A DNA stretch of 8,369 bases, from positions 1 through 8,369 of the forward strand of contig JAXDLH010000330.1 in the NCBI GenBank assembly GCA_034666705.1, read 5' to 3'. Below the pieces are notes generated by a model that worked only from the letters and a program-made list of their open reading frames with translations, had not been told where the DNA came from and made no database searches. Numbering within the stretch: position 1 is the stretch's first letter; every line of letters begins with the position of its first letter. This DNA comes from JAXDLH01 sp034666705 (GTDB lineage Bacteria; Chloroflexota; UBA6077; SHYK01). A program made the position numbers and the translations under genes. Shown here one piece after another: positions 1-6,365 of the stretch.

Positions 1-314
1 TGTTGACGCCTCAGGCAACTCCGTTACCCCAACCGACCGGGACGCCAGCGCCGAGCCCGACACCGATCACCGGAGTGATCGTCGACGCGCGCGTCACGGA
101 CCGTACCTGGCTGCAGGTCTGGGTGGACGGCAAATCAGTGCTCGCCGAGAACGTGCCGGCGGGCCAGAACAAGAGCTTTACCGGAGACCAGTCCATCAAG
201 ATGCGTGTTGGGAACGCTGGTGGGCTGGACGTGACCGTCAACGGTGTGCCGCAAGGAAAGCTCGGGAGCAACGGCCAAGTGCTGGATGCGTCCTGGGATG
301 TCGGCCGCACGTAG
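1..314 (+). CDS. RodZ-like protein, C-terminal part (5' end outside window)
   Basis: The reading frame is open from the left edge to a TAG at 312-314, so this is the C-terminal 103 or so residues of a longer protein. It begins with a linker rich in Pro and Thr, followed by about 80 residues (starting near ITGVIVDARVTDRTWLQVWV) that look like the beta-rich DUF4115 domain at the C-terminus of RodZ. Supporting pieces are the W-x-x-V-x-V-D-G-K start, a central K-x-R-V-G-N-A-G-G and the closing VNG-x-x-x-G-x-x-G-x-V. In the family an N-terminal cytoplasmic HTH domain and one transmembrane helix precede such a linker; they would lie outside the window. RodZ proteins link MreB to the cell-shape machinery, but RodZ-like proteins are also found in bacteria without clear rod shape, so the role is uncertain. 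rimO starts 24 bases downstream, suggesting one transcript. The TTG at position 3 is in frame but is not proposed as a start. Confidence 0.7.
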   Translation, partial: LTPQATPLPQPTGTPAPSPTPITGVIVDARVTDRTWLQVWVDGKSVLAENVPAGQNKSFTGDQSIKMRVGNAGGLDVTVNGVPQGKLGSNGQVLDASWDVGRT

Positions 315-338
315 AGCCACCGCAAACGTGGAGCAGAA

Positions 339-1841
339 GTGACCGAAACTTCCGAGCACAGGCGTACTTTCAGCATCGTCACCCTTGGATGCACGAAGAA
401 TGTCGTGGATTCCGAGGGGATCGAGCAGGTGCTGGTGCGCGATGGCCGCGAATCCGTGGCCGACCCGGCCGACGCCGACGTCGTCATCGTCAACACGTGC
501 GGCTTCATCGGCGCCTCGAAGCAGGAGTCGATCGACGCGATCCTCGGCCTCGCCGCGCACAAGCGACCGGGCCAGATCCTTGTCGCCTCCGGCTGCTTGA
601 TCGAGCGGTATGCCGCTGAGGTGGCCGCGGAGATCCCGGAGGTCGATGCGCTCGTGGGTGTCCACCGATGGCCCGAGATGCCGCGCTTGCTCGACGCAGT
701 AGCCGAGCGACCCAGCACCGGCAGTCCACGGGTGGCGCGCAGCGTAATCGAGCGGCTGGACGCCGATCCGGCGCTCCCGCCAATCTACGTAGGTGACGGC
801 GTAGCCCCGAGGTCGGACCTCGTAATGCCGCGCCGCGCCGCGCATGGGCCGAGTGCTTACCTCAAACTCTCCGACGGCTGCGATGCCACCTGCACCTACT
901 GCGCGATCCCGACAATGAAGGGGCGCATGCGCAGCAAAGATGAGGATCTCGTCATTCAAGAGGCGCGTGAGCTGGCCGAAGCCGGCGTGAAAGAGATCGT
1001 GCTGGTTGGCCAGGACACCACCGCCTATTACCGCGACCGTGGTCAGTTGCATGGGCTGAGCCACCTCTTGCGTCGTCTGGCAGCCGAGGTCCCGGAGATG
1101 CCGTGGGTACGCATTCTGTATGCATACCCGCAGCATGTCAGCGATGAGCTGCTGAGGACGATCGTCGAGCTTCCCCAAATCTGCAGCTATCTCGACATGC
1201 CGCTTCAGCACACCCATCCCGACGTGCTGCGCCGCATGAAGCGTCCACACGGTCGCGTCGAGGAGCTCGTCCACCGGATTCGCGAGCGGATTCCAGGTAT
1301 TGCGCTGCGCACCACGTTCATCGTGGGCTTCCCCGGTGAGACGGAAGCGGAGTTTGCCTACCTGCAGCGGTCGCTCGAGGAGTTGCGCTTCGATCGCGTG
1401 GGCGTCTTTGCGTACTCCCGCGAGGAGGGCACGCCGTCGTACGACATGCCCGACCAGGTGCCGGACGCGCGCAAGGAGCGGCGCCGGCGTGAGCTGATGC
1501 TGCAGGCCCGGCGATTGTCACGCGAGATCAATGCCGGCTTCGTGGGCCAGGAGCTCGAGGTGCTGGTCGAAGGCAGCGTGCGCGGGCGCGATGGCATTCA
1601 CCGTACCGTGGCGCGCTCATTCCGCGATGCGCCGGAGATCGATGGCGTGGTGCTCGTGGATGGCATCGCTGACCCCGGGTCACTTCTCCGGGTCTGCATT
1701 GCGAGTGCAGACGACTATGATTTGCACGCGGCACCGGTCAACGAGGATTCGCGCGAAGGTGCGCGGCCACAGCCAATCATCCTCCGCCAGTCGCGACGTG
1801 TGGACACGCGCGTCGGCGCCGAGCGTCGAGGTATGAAGTGA
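339..1841 (+). CDS. rimO: Ribosomal protein S12 (aspartate-C3) methylthiotransferase RimO
   Basis: A 500-residue radical-SAM methylthiotransferase expected to add a methylthio group to a conserved aspartate of ribosomal protein S12. The N-terminal UPF0004 domain has the three cysteines for one Fe-S cluster (C18 in TLGCTKN, C54 in VNTCGF, C86 in ASGCLIE). The radical-SAM CxxxCxxC motif is C181-C185-C188 (GCDATCTYC). A TRAM domain lies at about residues 392-460. LVGQDTTAYYRD and CSYLDMPLQHT are RimO-type rather than MiaB-type blocks. The start is GTG at 339, with GGAG at 330-333 five bases upstream. The protein is longer than the usual 430-450 residues: the linker between the first two domains is long, and about 35 mostly charged residues follow the TRAM domain. 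The stop overlaps the next gene's GTG by 4 bases (GTGA), indicating translational coupling. Family assignment is very secure; the tail is unexplained. Confidence 0.96.
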   Translation: MTETSEHRRTFSIVTLGCTKNVVDSEGIEQVLVRDGRESVADPADADVVIVNTCGFIGASKQESIDAILGLAAHKRPGQILVASGCLIERYAAEVAAEIPEVDALVGVHRWPEMPRLLDAVAERPSTGSPRVARSVIERLDADPALPPIYVGDGVAPRSDLVMPRRAAHGPSAYLKLSDGCDATCTYCAIPTMKGRMRSKDEDLVIQEARELAEAGVKEIVLVGQDTTAYYRDRGQLHGLSHLLRRLAAEVPEMPWVRILYAYPQHVSDELLRTIVELPQICSYLDMPLQHTHPDVLRRMKRPHGRVEELVHRIRERIPGIALRTTFIVGFPGETEAEFAYLQRSLEELRFDRVGVFAYSREEGTPSYDMPDQVPDARKERRRRELMLQARRLSREINAGFVGQELEVLVEGSVRGRDGIHRTVARSFRDAPEIDGVVLVDGIADPGSLLRVCIASADDYDLHAAPVNEDSREGARPQPIILRQSRRVDTRVGAERRGMK

Positions 1842-2365
1842 CGCACGGCGCACCAGACGGGGTTGCCATGCTTGTGGAGTCGCTTGCCGAGGCGTGCGAC
1901 CGGGCAGGATTTACCCTCGCCGTCGCAGAGAGCTGCACTGGCGGGAGCCTCGCCGCGGCAATCACCGAGCGAGCGGGCGTCTCCTCGTTCTTCCTGGGTG
2001 GGGTGGTGAGTTACTCGAACGAGGTCAAGGAGGCCCTGCTCGGCGTGCCGGCGAATGTGCTCGCAGAGCATGGCGCGGTGAGTGAGCCCACGGCGCGCGC
2101 GATGGCGGAGGGCGTGCAGTCGCGGCTCGGCACGGATTTGGGCGTCGGGATCACGGGGATCGCCGGGCCGGGGGGTGCGACCCCGGACAAGCCGGTCGGT
2201 CTCGTGTTCATCGGTGTGTCCACACCAGTGCGAACGGTCGTACGGCGAGACGTGTGGCCTGGCGACCGCGCCGCGGTGCGCGCCGCCAGCGTGCGGGCCG
2301 CGCTCGAACTGCTGGTTGGCGAAATGGCGAGCATTCCGGAAGAGGCACGAAATCGGCCAAAATAG
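1838..2365 (+). CDS. pncC: Nicotinamide-nucleotide amidase (stand-alone CinA C-terminal domain)
   Basis: A 175-residue protein consisting only of the CinA C-terminal domain. This family deamidates nicotinamide mononucleotide (NMN) to nicotinate mononucleotide in pyridine-nucleotide recycling, in the cytoplasm. Visible signatures are AESCTGG (residues 30-36), GGVVSYSNEVKEALLGV (54-70, with the conserved lysine K64) and GITGIAGPGG (103-112). The N-terminal molybdopterin-binding-like domain of full CinA is absent, so this is the short PncC/YgaD form and not a truncation of the visible frame. The start is GTG at 1838, overlapping the rimO stop, with GAGG at 1828-1831 six bases before it. ATG 1868 (residue 11) is an alternative with a poorer ribosome site. 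A cinA/pncC gene immediately before recA is common in bacteria; NMN is released by NAD-dependent DNA ligase, a plausible link to DNA repair (inference). Confidence 0.93.
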   Translation: MTHGAPDGVAMLVESLAEACDRAGFTLAVAESCTGGSLAAAITERAGVSSFFLGGVVSYSNEVKEALLGVPANVLAEHGAVSEPTARAMAEGVQSRLGTDLGVGITGIAGPGGATPDKPVGLVFIGVSTPVRTVVRRDVWPGDRAAVRAASVRAALELLVGEMASIPEEARNRPK

Positions 2366-2382
2366 AACGAATGTGCTACAAT
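2364..2382 (+). promoter_or_regulatory. recA promoter (extended -10) with overlapping LexA-like box
   Basis: TGCTACAAT at 2374-2382 is an extended -10 element (TG, one base, then TACAAT). No good -35 is seen about 17 bases upstream, which an extended -10 can tolerate. Overlapping it is the dyad AGAAC-gaat-GTGCT at 2364-2377. This resembles the Gram-positive-type LexA box CGAAC-N4-GTTCG, with GAAC intact and one change in the GTTC half. It is symmetric except for one base pair. A repressor bound there would cover the -10. It lies immediately after the pncC stop and about 40 bases before the recA start. Predicted start of transcription is near 2389. Confidence 0.55.
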
Positions 2383-2410
2383 CCCCGGCGTCTCTCGGCA
2401 TGCATTGAAG

Positions 2411-2415
2411 AGGAG
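2411..2415 (+). promoter_or_regulatory. recA ribosome binding site
   Basis: AGGAG at 2411-2415 lies eight bases before ATG 2424, a normal distance. It overlaps the in-frame GTG at 2415, which therefore has no usable ribosome site of its own. This places the recA start at 2424, giving an N-terminus (MVLEKERERALDVALAQIEK) that matches ordinary RecA proteins. Confidence 0.7.
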
Positions 2416-2423
2416 TGAGAGGA

Positions 2424-3488
2424 ATGGTGCTGGAAAAGGAACGGGAGCGAGCACTGGATGTGGCCCTGGCGCAGATCGAGAAGAGCTTTGGCAAGGGCTC
2501 GATCATGCGTCTTGGCGACGCCGCGGACCGGATGGCCGTCGACGTGATCCCCACAGGGGCGATCGCGCTCGACATTGCGCTGGGCGTGGGCGGCATTCCC
2601 CGGGGCCGGGTGACCGAGATATACGGGCCTGAGTCGTCGGGTAAGACGACGCTGGTACAGCACATCATCGCGCATGCGCAGCAAGGGGGCGGCGTGGCGG
2701 CGCTGATCGACGCCGAGCACGCCCTGGATCCGGTGTACGCCCAGAACTGCGGCGTGAACGTGACTGACATGCTGATCTCGCAGCCGGACACGGGCGAGCA
2801 GGCGCTGGAGATCGCCGAGGCGTTGGTGCGCAGCGGCGCGCTCGACGTGGTGTGCATCGACTCGGTCGCGGCACTGGTGCCGCGCGCCGAGCTCGAAGGC
2901 GACATGGGCGACGCCCACGTCGGCCTGCAGGCGCGGCTGATGTCGCAGGCGCTGCGCAAGCTCACCGGCGCCATCAGCCGTTCCAAGACTTCGGTGATCT
3001 TCACGAACCAGCTCCGCGAAAAGATCGGCGTGATGTTTGGCAACCCGGAAACTACGCCGGGCGGCCGCTCGCTGAAGTTCTACGCGTCGGTGCGACTCGA
3101 CATTCGCCGCATCGACTCGATCAAGCAGGGCACCACCGTCATCGGCAGCCGGACGCGCGTGCGGGTGGTGAAGAACAAGGTGGCGCCGCCATTTCGGACC
3201 GCCGAATTCGACATCATGTACAACGAAGGGATCTCCCGCGAGGGCAGCCTGCTCGACGTCGCCAGCGACATGGATATCGTCCGGAAGAGCGGTGCATTCT
3301 TCTCTTATGGCGAGACGCGGCTCGGCCAGGGCCGCGAGAACGCGAAGGAGTTCCTGCGGCGCAATCCCGAGATGACCGACGAGATCGAGCGGCAGATCCG
3401 CCAGGTGGCGGTTGGCGTCGCGCCGCTGAACGTGGCCGTCGGCGACGGCGAGGTGTCCAATGACCTTGTTGAGGAAGAAGCGGAGTAG
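2424..3488 (+). CDS. recA: Recombinase RecA
   Basis: A 354-residue RecA, the ATP-dependent strand-exchange protein and co-protease for LexA cleavage. Using ATG 2424 as residue 1: the N-terminal helix runs into KSFGKGSIMRLG; Walker A GPESSGKTT is at 68-76 (K74); DAEHALDP follows; Walker B VVCIDS is at 142-147 (D146). The DNA-binding loop and neighbouring signature are intact (FTNQLREKIGVMFGNPETT, then PGGRSLKFYASVRLDIRR). The frame extends upstream to GTG 2415 (three more residues), but that start lacks a ribosome site. The C-terminus ends in an acidic tail (DLVEEEAE), as in many RecAs, where the tail tunes filament formation. Length is normal and no intein is present. A separate promoter with a LexA-like box lies upstream. 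recX begins inside the last 29 bases. Confidence 0.99.
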   Translation: MVLEKERERALDVALAQIEKSFGKGSIMRLGDAADRMAVDVIPTGAIALDIALGVGGIPRGRVTEIYGPESSGKTTLVQHIIAHAQQGGGVAALIDAEHALDPVYAQNCGVNVTDMLISQPDTGEQALEIAEALVRSGALDVVCIDSVAALVPRAELEGDMGDAHVGLQARLMSQALRKLTGAISRSKTSVIFTNQLREKIGVMFGNPETTPGGRSLKFYASVRLDIRRIDSIKQGTTVIGSRTRVRVVKNKVAPPFRTAEFDIMYNEGISREGSLLDVASDMDIVRKSGAFFSYGETRLGQGRENAKEFLRRNPEMTDEIERQIRQVAVGVAPLNVAVGDGEVSNDLVEEEAE

Positions 3489-4197
3489 TCCGACCGAGCG
3501 CGCGAGAACGCCCTGGGAGCAGGGCGAGGGGGCGAGCGGAACGGTCACGCGCGTCGCATTCCAGAAGCGCGCGGGATCCGAACGGGTCAACGTGCACCTC
3601 GACGGTGCCTATGCGTTTTCGCTCGCTGCTGACCTCGGCATGGCGCTTCGCGAAGGCCAGCAGCTCGACGTTCCGTCCATCCGGGAATTGCTAGCCCGCG
3701 ACGCCGCCGATCGCGCATATCAGCAAGCGCTGCATTTCCTGGCGGCGCGGCCACGCAGCATCGCCGAGGTGCGCCGCCGTCTGGGCGAGTATGGCCATGA
3801 GCCTGCCGCAATCGAAGGGGCGGTCGAGCGGCTGGCGCACCACCAACTTGTGGACGACACGGAGTTTGCCGCGTACTGGGTCCAGCAGCGGCAAACGTTT
3901 CATCCGCGTGGCCCGCGGGCCCTGCGCGCCGAGCTGCGCCAGAAAGGGGTGGAGCGTGATGCGGTCGATACGGTGCTGGAGCCCGTCGCCGAGGATCAGG
4001 AGGCTGCGGCCTACCGCGCGGGCGAGCGGAAGGCGCGAAGTCTGATACTCGCGGACGAACGCGAGTTCGGCCGTCTGATGGGCGCCTTCCTGGCACGGCG
4101 CGGATTCGACTTCGACGCTGCGCGCACAGCGTCGCGCCGGCTGTGGGCTGACACGCACGGCACGGCCGAGGAGCTCGATCTCGAGGTTTCCGAGTGA
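3460..4197 (+). CDS. recX: Regulatory protein RecX
   Basis: A 245-residue RecX, which in the family binds RecA and limits filament extension and activity. The N-terminal part (about residues 25-70, GTVTRVAFQKR to GQQLDV) is the beta-rich segment seen in Firmicutes- and Chloroflexota-type RecX (VHLDGAYAFSL matches the usual V-x-x-D-G-x-x-A-F). It is followed by tandem three-helix RecX repeats, including ALHFLAARPRSIAEVRRRL, LVDDTEFAAYWVQQR and GPRALRAELRQKGV. It starts at ATG 3460 inside recA, with GAGG at 3450-3453 six bases upstream, so translation is probably coupled to recA. The N-terminus is basic (MTLLRKKRSS), read from the same purine-rich bases that encode RecA's acidic tail. The stop overlaps the next gene's GTG. 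Confidence 0.95.
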   Translation: MTLLRKKRSSPTERARTPWEQGEGASGTVTRVAFQKRAGSERVNVHLDGAYAFSLAADLGMALREGQQLDVPSIRELLARDAADRAYQQALHFLAARPRSIAEVRRRLGEYGHEPAAIEGAVERLAHHQLVDDTEFAAYWVQQRQTFHPRGPRALRAELRQKGVERDAVDTVLEPVAEDQEAAAYRAGERKARSLILADEREFGRLMGAFLARRGFDFDAARTASRRLWADTHGTAEELDLEVSE

Positions 4198-4925
4198 GAA
4201 TGCCGGTTGAGGAGCTTCCGCTCACCGGGCCGGACCGCGCGGAGCGCGTGCGTGAGATGTTCGGGCGTATCGTCCCCCGCTACGACGTGATGAACCACAT
4301 CATGACCGGGGGGCAGGACATCTACTGGCGCAGGCTGGCCGTGAGGCTCGCACGGCCCGTGGGGACCTGCGCCCTGGACCTCGCGACGGGCACCGGCGAC
4401 TTCGCCATCGAACTGCGCGCCCAGGGCGCCCGCGAGGTCGTGGCTGCCGACTATTGCATCCCGATGGTTGAAGCGGCGCGCCGCAAGCTCGTGCGACGTC
4501 ATGTGAATGCCGTCGAGCCCCTCGTGGCGGACGCTCTCAATCTGCCATTCGCCGATGCCTCATTCGACGTGGTGACGAGCGGCTTTCTGCTGCGCAACAC
4601 GGCGGACTTGCCGCGTTGCCTCGCCGAGATGCGGCGTGTGCTGCGGCCGGGCGGGCGGGCCGTCGCGCTGGAGCTGACACCCCTTGCGCCAGGACTGCTT
4701 GCTCCATTCATCCAGCTCTATTGCCGCCAACTGCTGCCGCGAATCGGCCAGCTCATCAGTGGCGATCCGGTGGCCTATCGGTACCTGCCAGCCTCGGTCG
4801 ATCCATTTCCCAGTGCCGATCGTCTCGCCGACTTGTTCCACGGAGCCGGCTTCGACCACGTCACCTATCGGCGCGTCGGCATGGGCACTGTCGCGATCCA
4901 CCTCGCATCGGTGGACGCGGCGTAA
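4194..4925 (+). CDS. menG: Demethylmenaquinone methyltransferase (UbiE/MenG family)
   Basis: A 243-residue class I SAM-dependent methyltransferase of the UbiE/COQ5 family, expected to carry out the final C-methylation of demethylmenaquinone. Blocks visible are RYDVMNHIMTGGQDIYWR (29-46), the SAM-binding DLATGTGD (62-69), D86 after motif II, DALNLPFADASFD followed by VVTSGFLLRN (113-135) and MRRVLRPGGR (146-155). Near the C-terminus are GDPVAYRYLPASVDPFP and GMGTVAIH. Small departures from the usual pattern are DYC in place of D-F-S and FLLRN in place of FGLRN. GTG 4194 overlaps the recX stop (GTGA) and has GAGG at 4183-4186 seven bases upstream; ATG 4200 (residue 3) is the alternative. Menaquinone rather than ubiquinone is inferred from the probable phylum. 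Its position behind recA-recX suggests co-transcription, although the functions are unrelated. Confidence 0.92.
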   Translation: MRMPVEELPLTGPDRAERVREMFGRIVPRYDVMNHIMTGGQDIYWRRLAVRLARPVGTCALDLATGTGDFAIELRAQGAREVVAADYCIPMVEAARRKLVRRHVNAVEPLVADALNLPFADASFDVVTSGFLLRNTADLPRCLAEMRRVLRPGGRAVALELTPLAPGLLAPFIQLYCRQLLPRIGQLISGDPVAYRYLPASVDPFPSADRLADLFHGAGFDHVTYRRVGMGTVAIHLASVDAA

Positions 4926-5006
4926 TTCTCCTCAATCGATCGCCACGTGCCGAAGAACAGTCCGAGAGCGCCTGGAGCGGGAGCACGAGGCGAGCCGCGT
5001 GGATGC

Positions 5007-6365
5007 TCAATACGTCTCGAGATAGTGCTCGATCTCCCACGGGGTGACGCGCAGGCGGTAGTCGTCCCACTCCTGGCGCTTCGCCTCGATGAACCACTCC
5101 GCTACGTGCTCGCCGATGGCAGCCATGATCACCTCGTCCCGCTGCAGCTCGTCGAGTGCCTCGACCAGCGACCCGGGCAGCGTGCCCACTGCGTGCTTCG
5201 CCATCATTGCTTCGTCGAAGTGGAACAGGTCCTCCTCGATCGGCTGCGGCAATGGCAGTTGGCGGCGAATGCCATCGAGGCCCGCGGCGAGCATCACGGA
5301 GAATGCGAGATATGGGTTGCAGCTCGGATCGGGGCAGCGGAGCTCAACGCGAGTCGATTCAGGCCGGCGCGCCACGATCCGTGGAATGCGAACGAGCGCC
5401 GAGCGGTTGATTCGCGCCCAACTAATATAGGCGGGCGCCTCATAGCCAGGGACGAGCCGCTTATATGAGTTTACGAGCGGCGCGAGGATCGCACTCATCC
5501 CGCGCGCATGGACCAACAGGCCGGCAATGTAGTGGCGCGCCACGGCCGACAGCCCGTACTCATCCTCCGGCTCGTGGAACAGGTTGGCGCCAGTCTCCGG
5601 GGATGCGAGGCTCTGGTGGGTGTGCATACCCGAGCCGTTGATTCCATAGAACGGCTTTGGCATGAAGGTCGCATGGAGGCCGTGCCGCTGTGCAATTGCC
5701 TTGAGCGTGACCTTGAACGTCACCGCGTTGTCGGCGGTCGTTAGCGCGTCGGCGTAGCGGAAGTCGATTTCATGCTGGCCGGTGGCTACTTCGTGATGGC
5801 TCGCCTCCACGACGATCCCAAACCCCTCGAGTGCGTTCACCATCTCTTTGCGCACGTCCGCCGCTTCGTCCGTGGTGACGTCGAAGTAGCTCGCTCGATC
5901 GTGCGGCAGGGATTCGATCCCTCCCTGCTCCTTCGCTTTCAAGAGAAAGAACTCGAGCTCGGGGCCGGTCTGGAACACGTAGCCCATGCTGGTCGCCTCG
6001 GCGATGTTGCGCCGCAACACCTGCCTAGGATCGCCCGGGAACTCATCGCCATCCGGCGTATACACGTTGCAGATCACGCGGGCCGTCGTGTTGTCGCCGC
6101 GCTCCCACGGAATGATCCGAAACGTGCCCAGGTCCGGCTCCAGGTACATATCGCTCTCGTGGATCCGGGCGAAGCCTTCAATAGACGAGCCGTCGAACCA
6201 CAGGCCGTTCTTCACCGCATCGCCGAACTTATGGAAAGGGATCGTCACATTCTTTGCGACGCCCATGATGTCCGTGAACTGCAGGCTGACGAACTTCACG
6301 TCCTCAGCCTTGGCCTGATTCATCACCTCGTCGAGCCTTGCATTGGACGGCGTTGACCCATTCAT
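5007..6365 (-). CDS. glnA: Type I (alpha) glutamine synthetase
   Basis: A 452-residue glutamine synthetase that condenses ammonia and glutamate using ATP. Motifs are FDGSSIEGF (57-65), the metal-ligand block GPELEFF (E136, E138), HHEV (190-193), GQHEID (196-201), FMPKP (234-238) and NGSGMH (243-248). Also present are the flap with KRLVPGYEAP (E310) and ESTRVELRCPDPSCNPYLAF. It is of the short GSI-alpha kind, ending in WDDYRLRVTPWEIEHYLETY. R67 in EGFARIHESDM corresponds to the arginine linked to glutamine feedback inhibition in GSI-alpha. The position of the adenylylated tyrosine in GSI-beta (NLYDL) is EDLFHF here, with F382, so adenylylation is not expected. ATG at 6365-6363 has an AAGGAG site seven bases upstream and overlaps the stop of the PucR-type gene (ATGA), indicating coupling. 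Convergent with menG. Confidence 0.98.
   Translation of the reverse strand: MNGSTPSNARLDEVMNQAKAEDVKFVSLQFTDIMGVAKNVTIPFHKFGDAVKNGLWFDGSSIEGFARIHESDMYLEPDLGTFRIIPWERGDNTTARVICNVYTPDGDEFPGDPRQVLRRNIAEATSMGYVFQTGPELEFFLLKAKEQGGIESLPHDRASYFDVTTDEAADVRKEMVNALEGFGIVVEASHHEVATGQHEIDFRYADALTTADNAVTFKVTLKAIAQRHGLHATFMPKPFYGINGSGMHTHQSLASPETGANLFHEPEDEYGLSAVARHYIAGLLVHARGMSAILAPLVNSYKRLVPGYEAPAYISWARINRSALVRIPRIVARRPESTRVELRCPDPSCNPYLAFSVMLAAGLDGIRRQLPLPQPIEEDLFHFDEAMMAKHAVGTLPGSLVEALDELQRDEVIMAAIGEHVAEWFIEAKRQEWDDYRLRVTPWEIEHYLETY

Noticed and set aside
135..1274. 379-codon open frame on the minus strand opposite rimO
   Set aside because: It lies opposite a clear rimO gene, has no recognisable domain, and is the sort of long antisense frame that GC-rich coding DNA produces.
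339..1841. MiaB (tRNA methylthiotransferase) instead of RimO
   Set aside because: The LVGQDTT and CSYLDMPLQHT blocks are RimO-type; MiaB normally has a GQNV-type block at the first position.
2415..2423. GTG 2415 as the recA start
   Set aside because: It overlaps the AGGAG ribosome site that serves ATG 2424, and it would add three residues not typical of RecA.
1715..3590. Long minus-strand frames (1715-3043 and 2376-3590) opposite pncC, recA and recX
   Set aside because: They cross several real genes with strong motif support and show Arg/Ala/Ser-rich composition without family motifs; shadow frames.
4926..5006. Intrinsic terminator between the convergent menG and glnA genes
   Set aside because: Only short, wide-looped pairings such as CGCCT/AGGCG are visible and there is no T-run on either strand; termination may be Rho-dependent or occur elsewhere.
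5772..6356. 194-codon plus-strand frame opposite glnA
   Set aside because: The glnA frame holds all the synthetase motifs; this frame has no family features.
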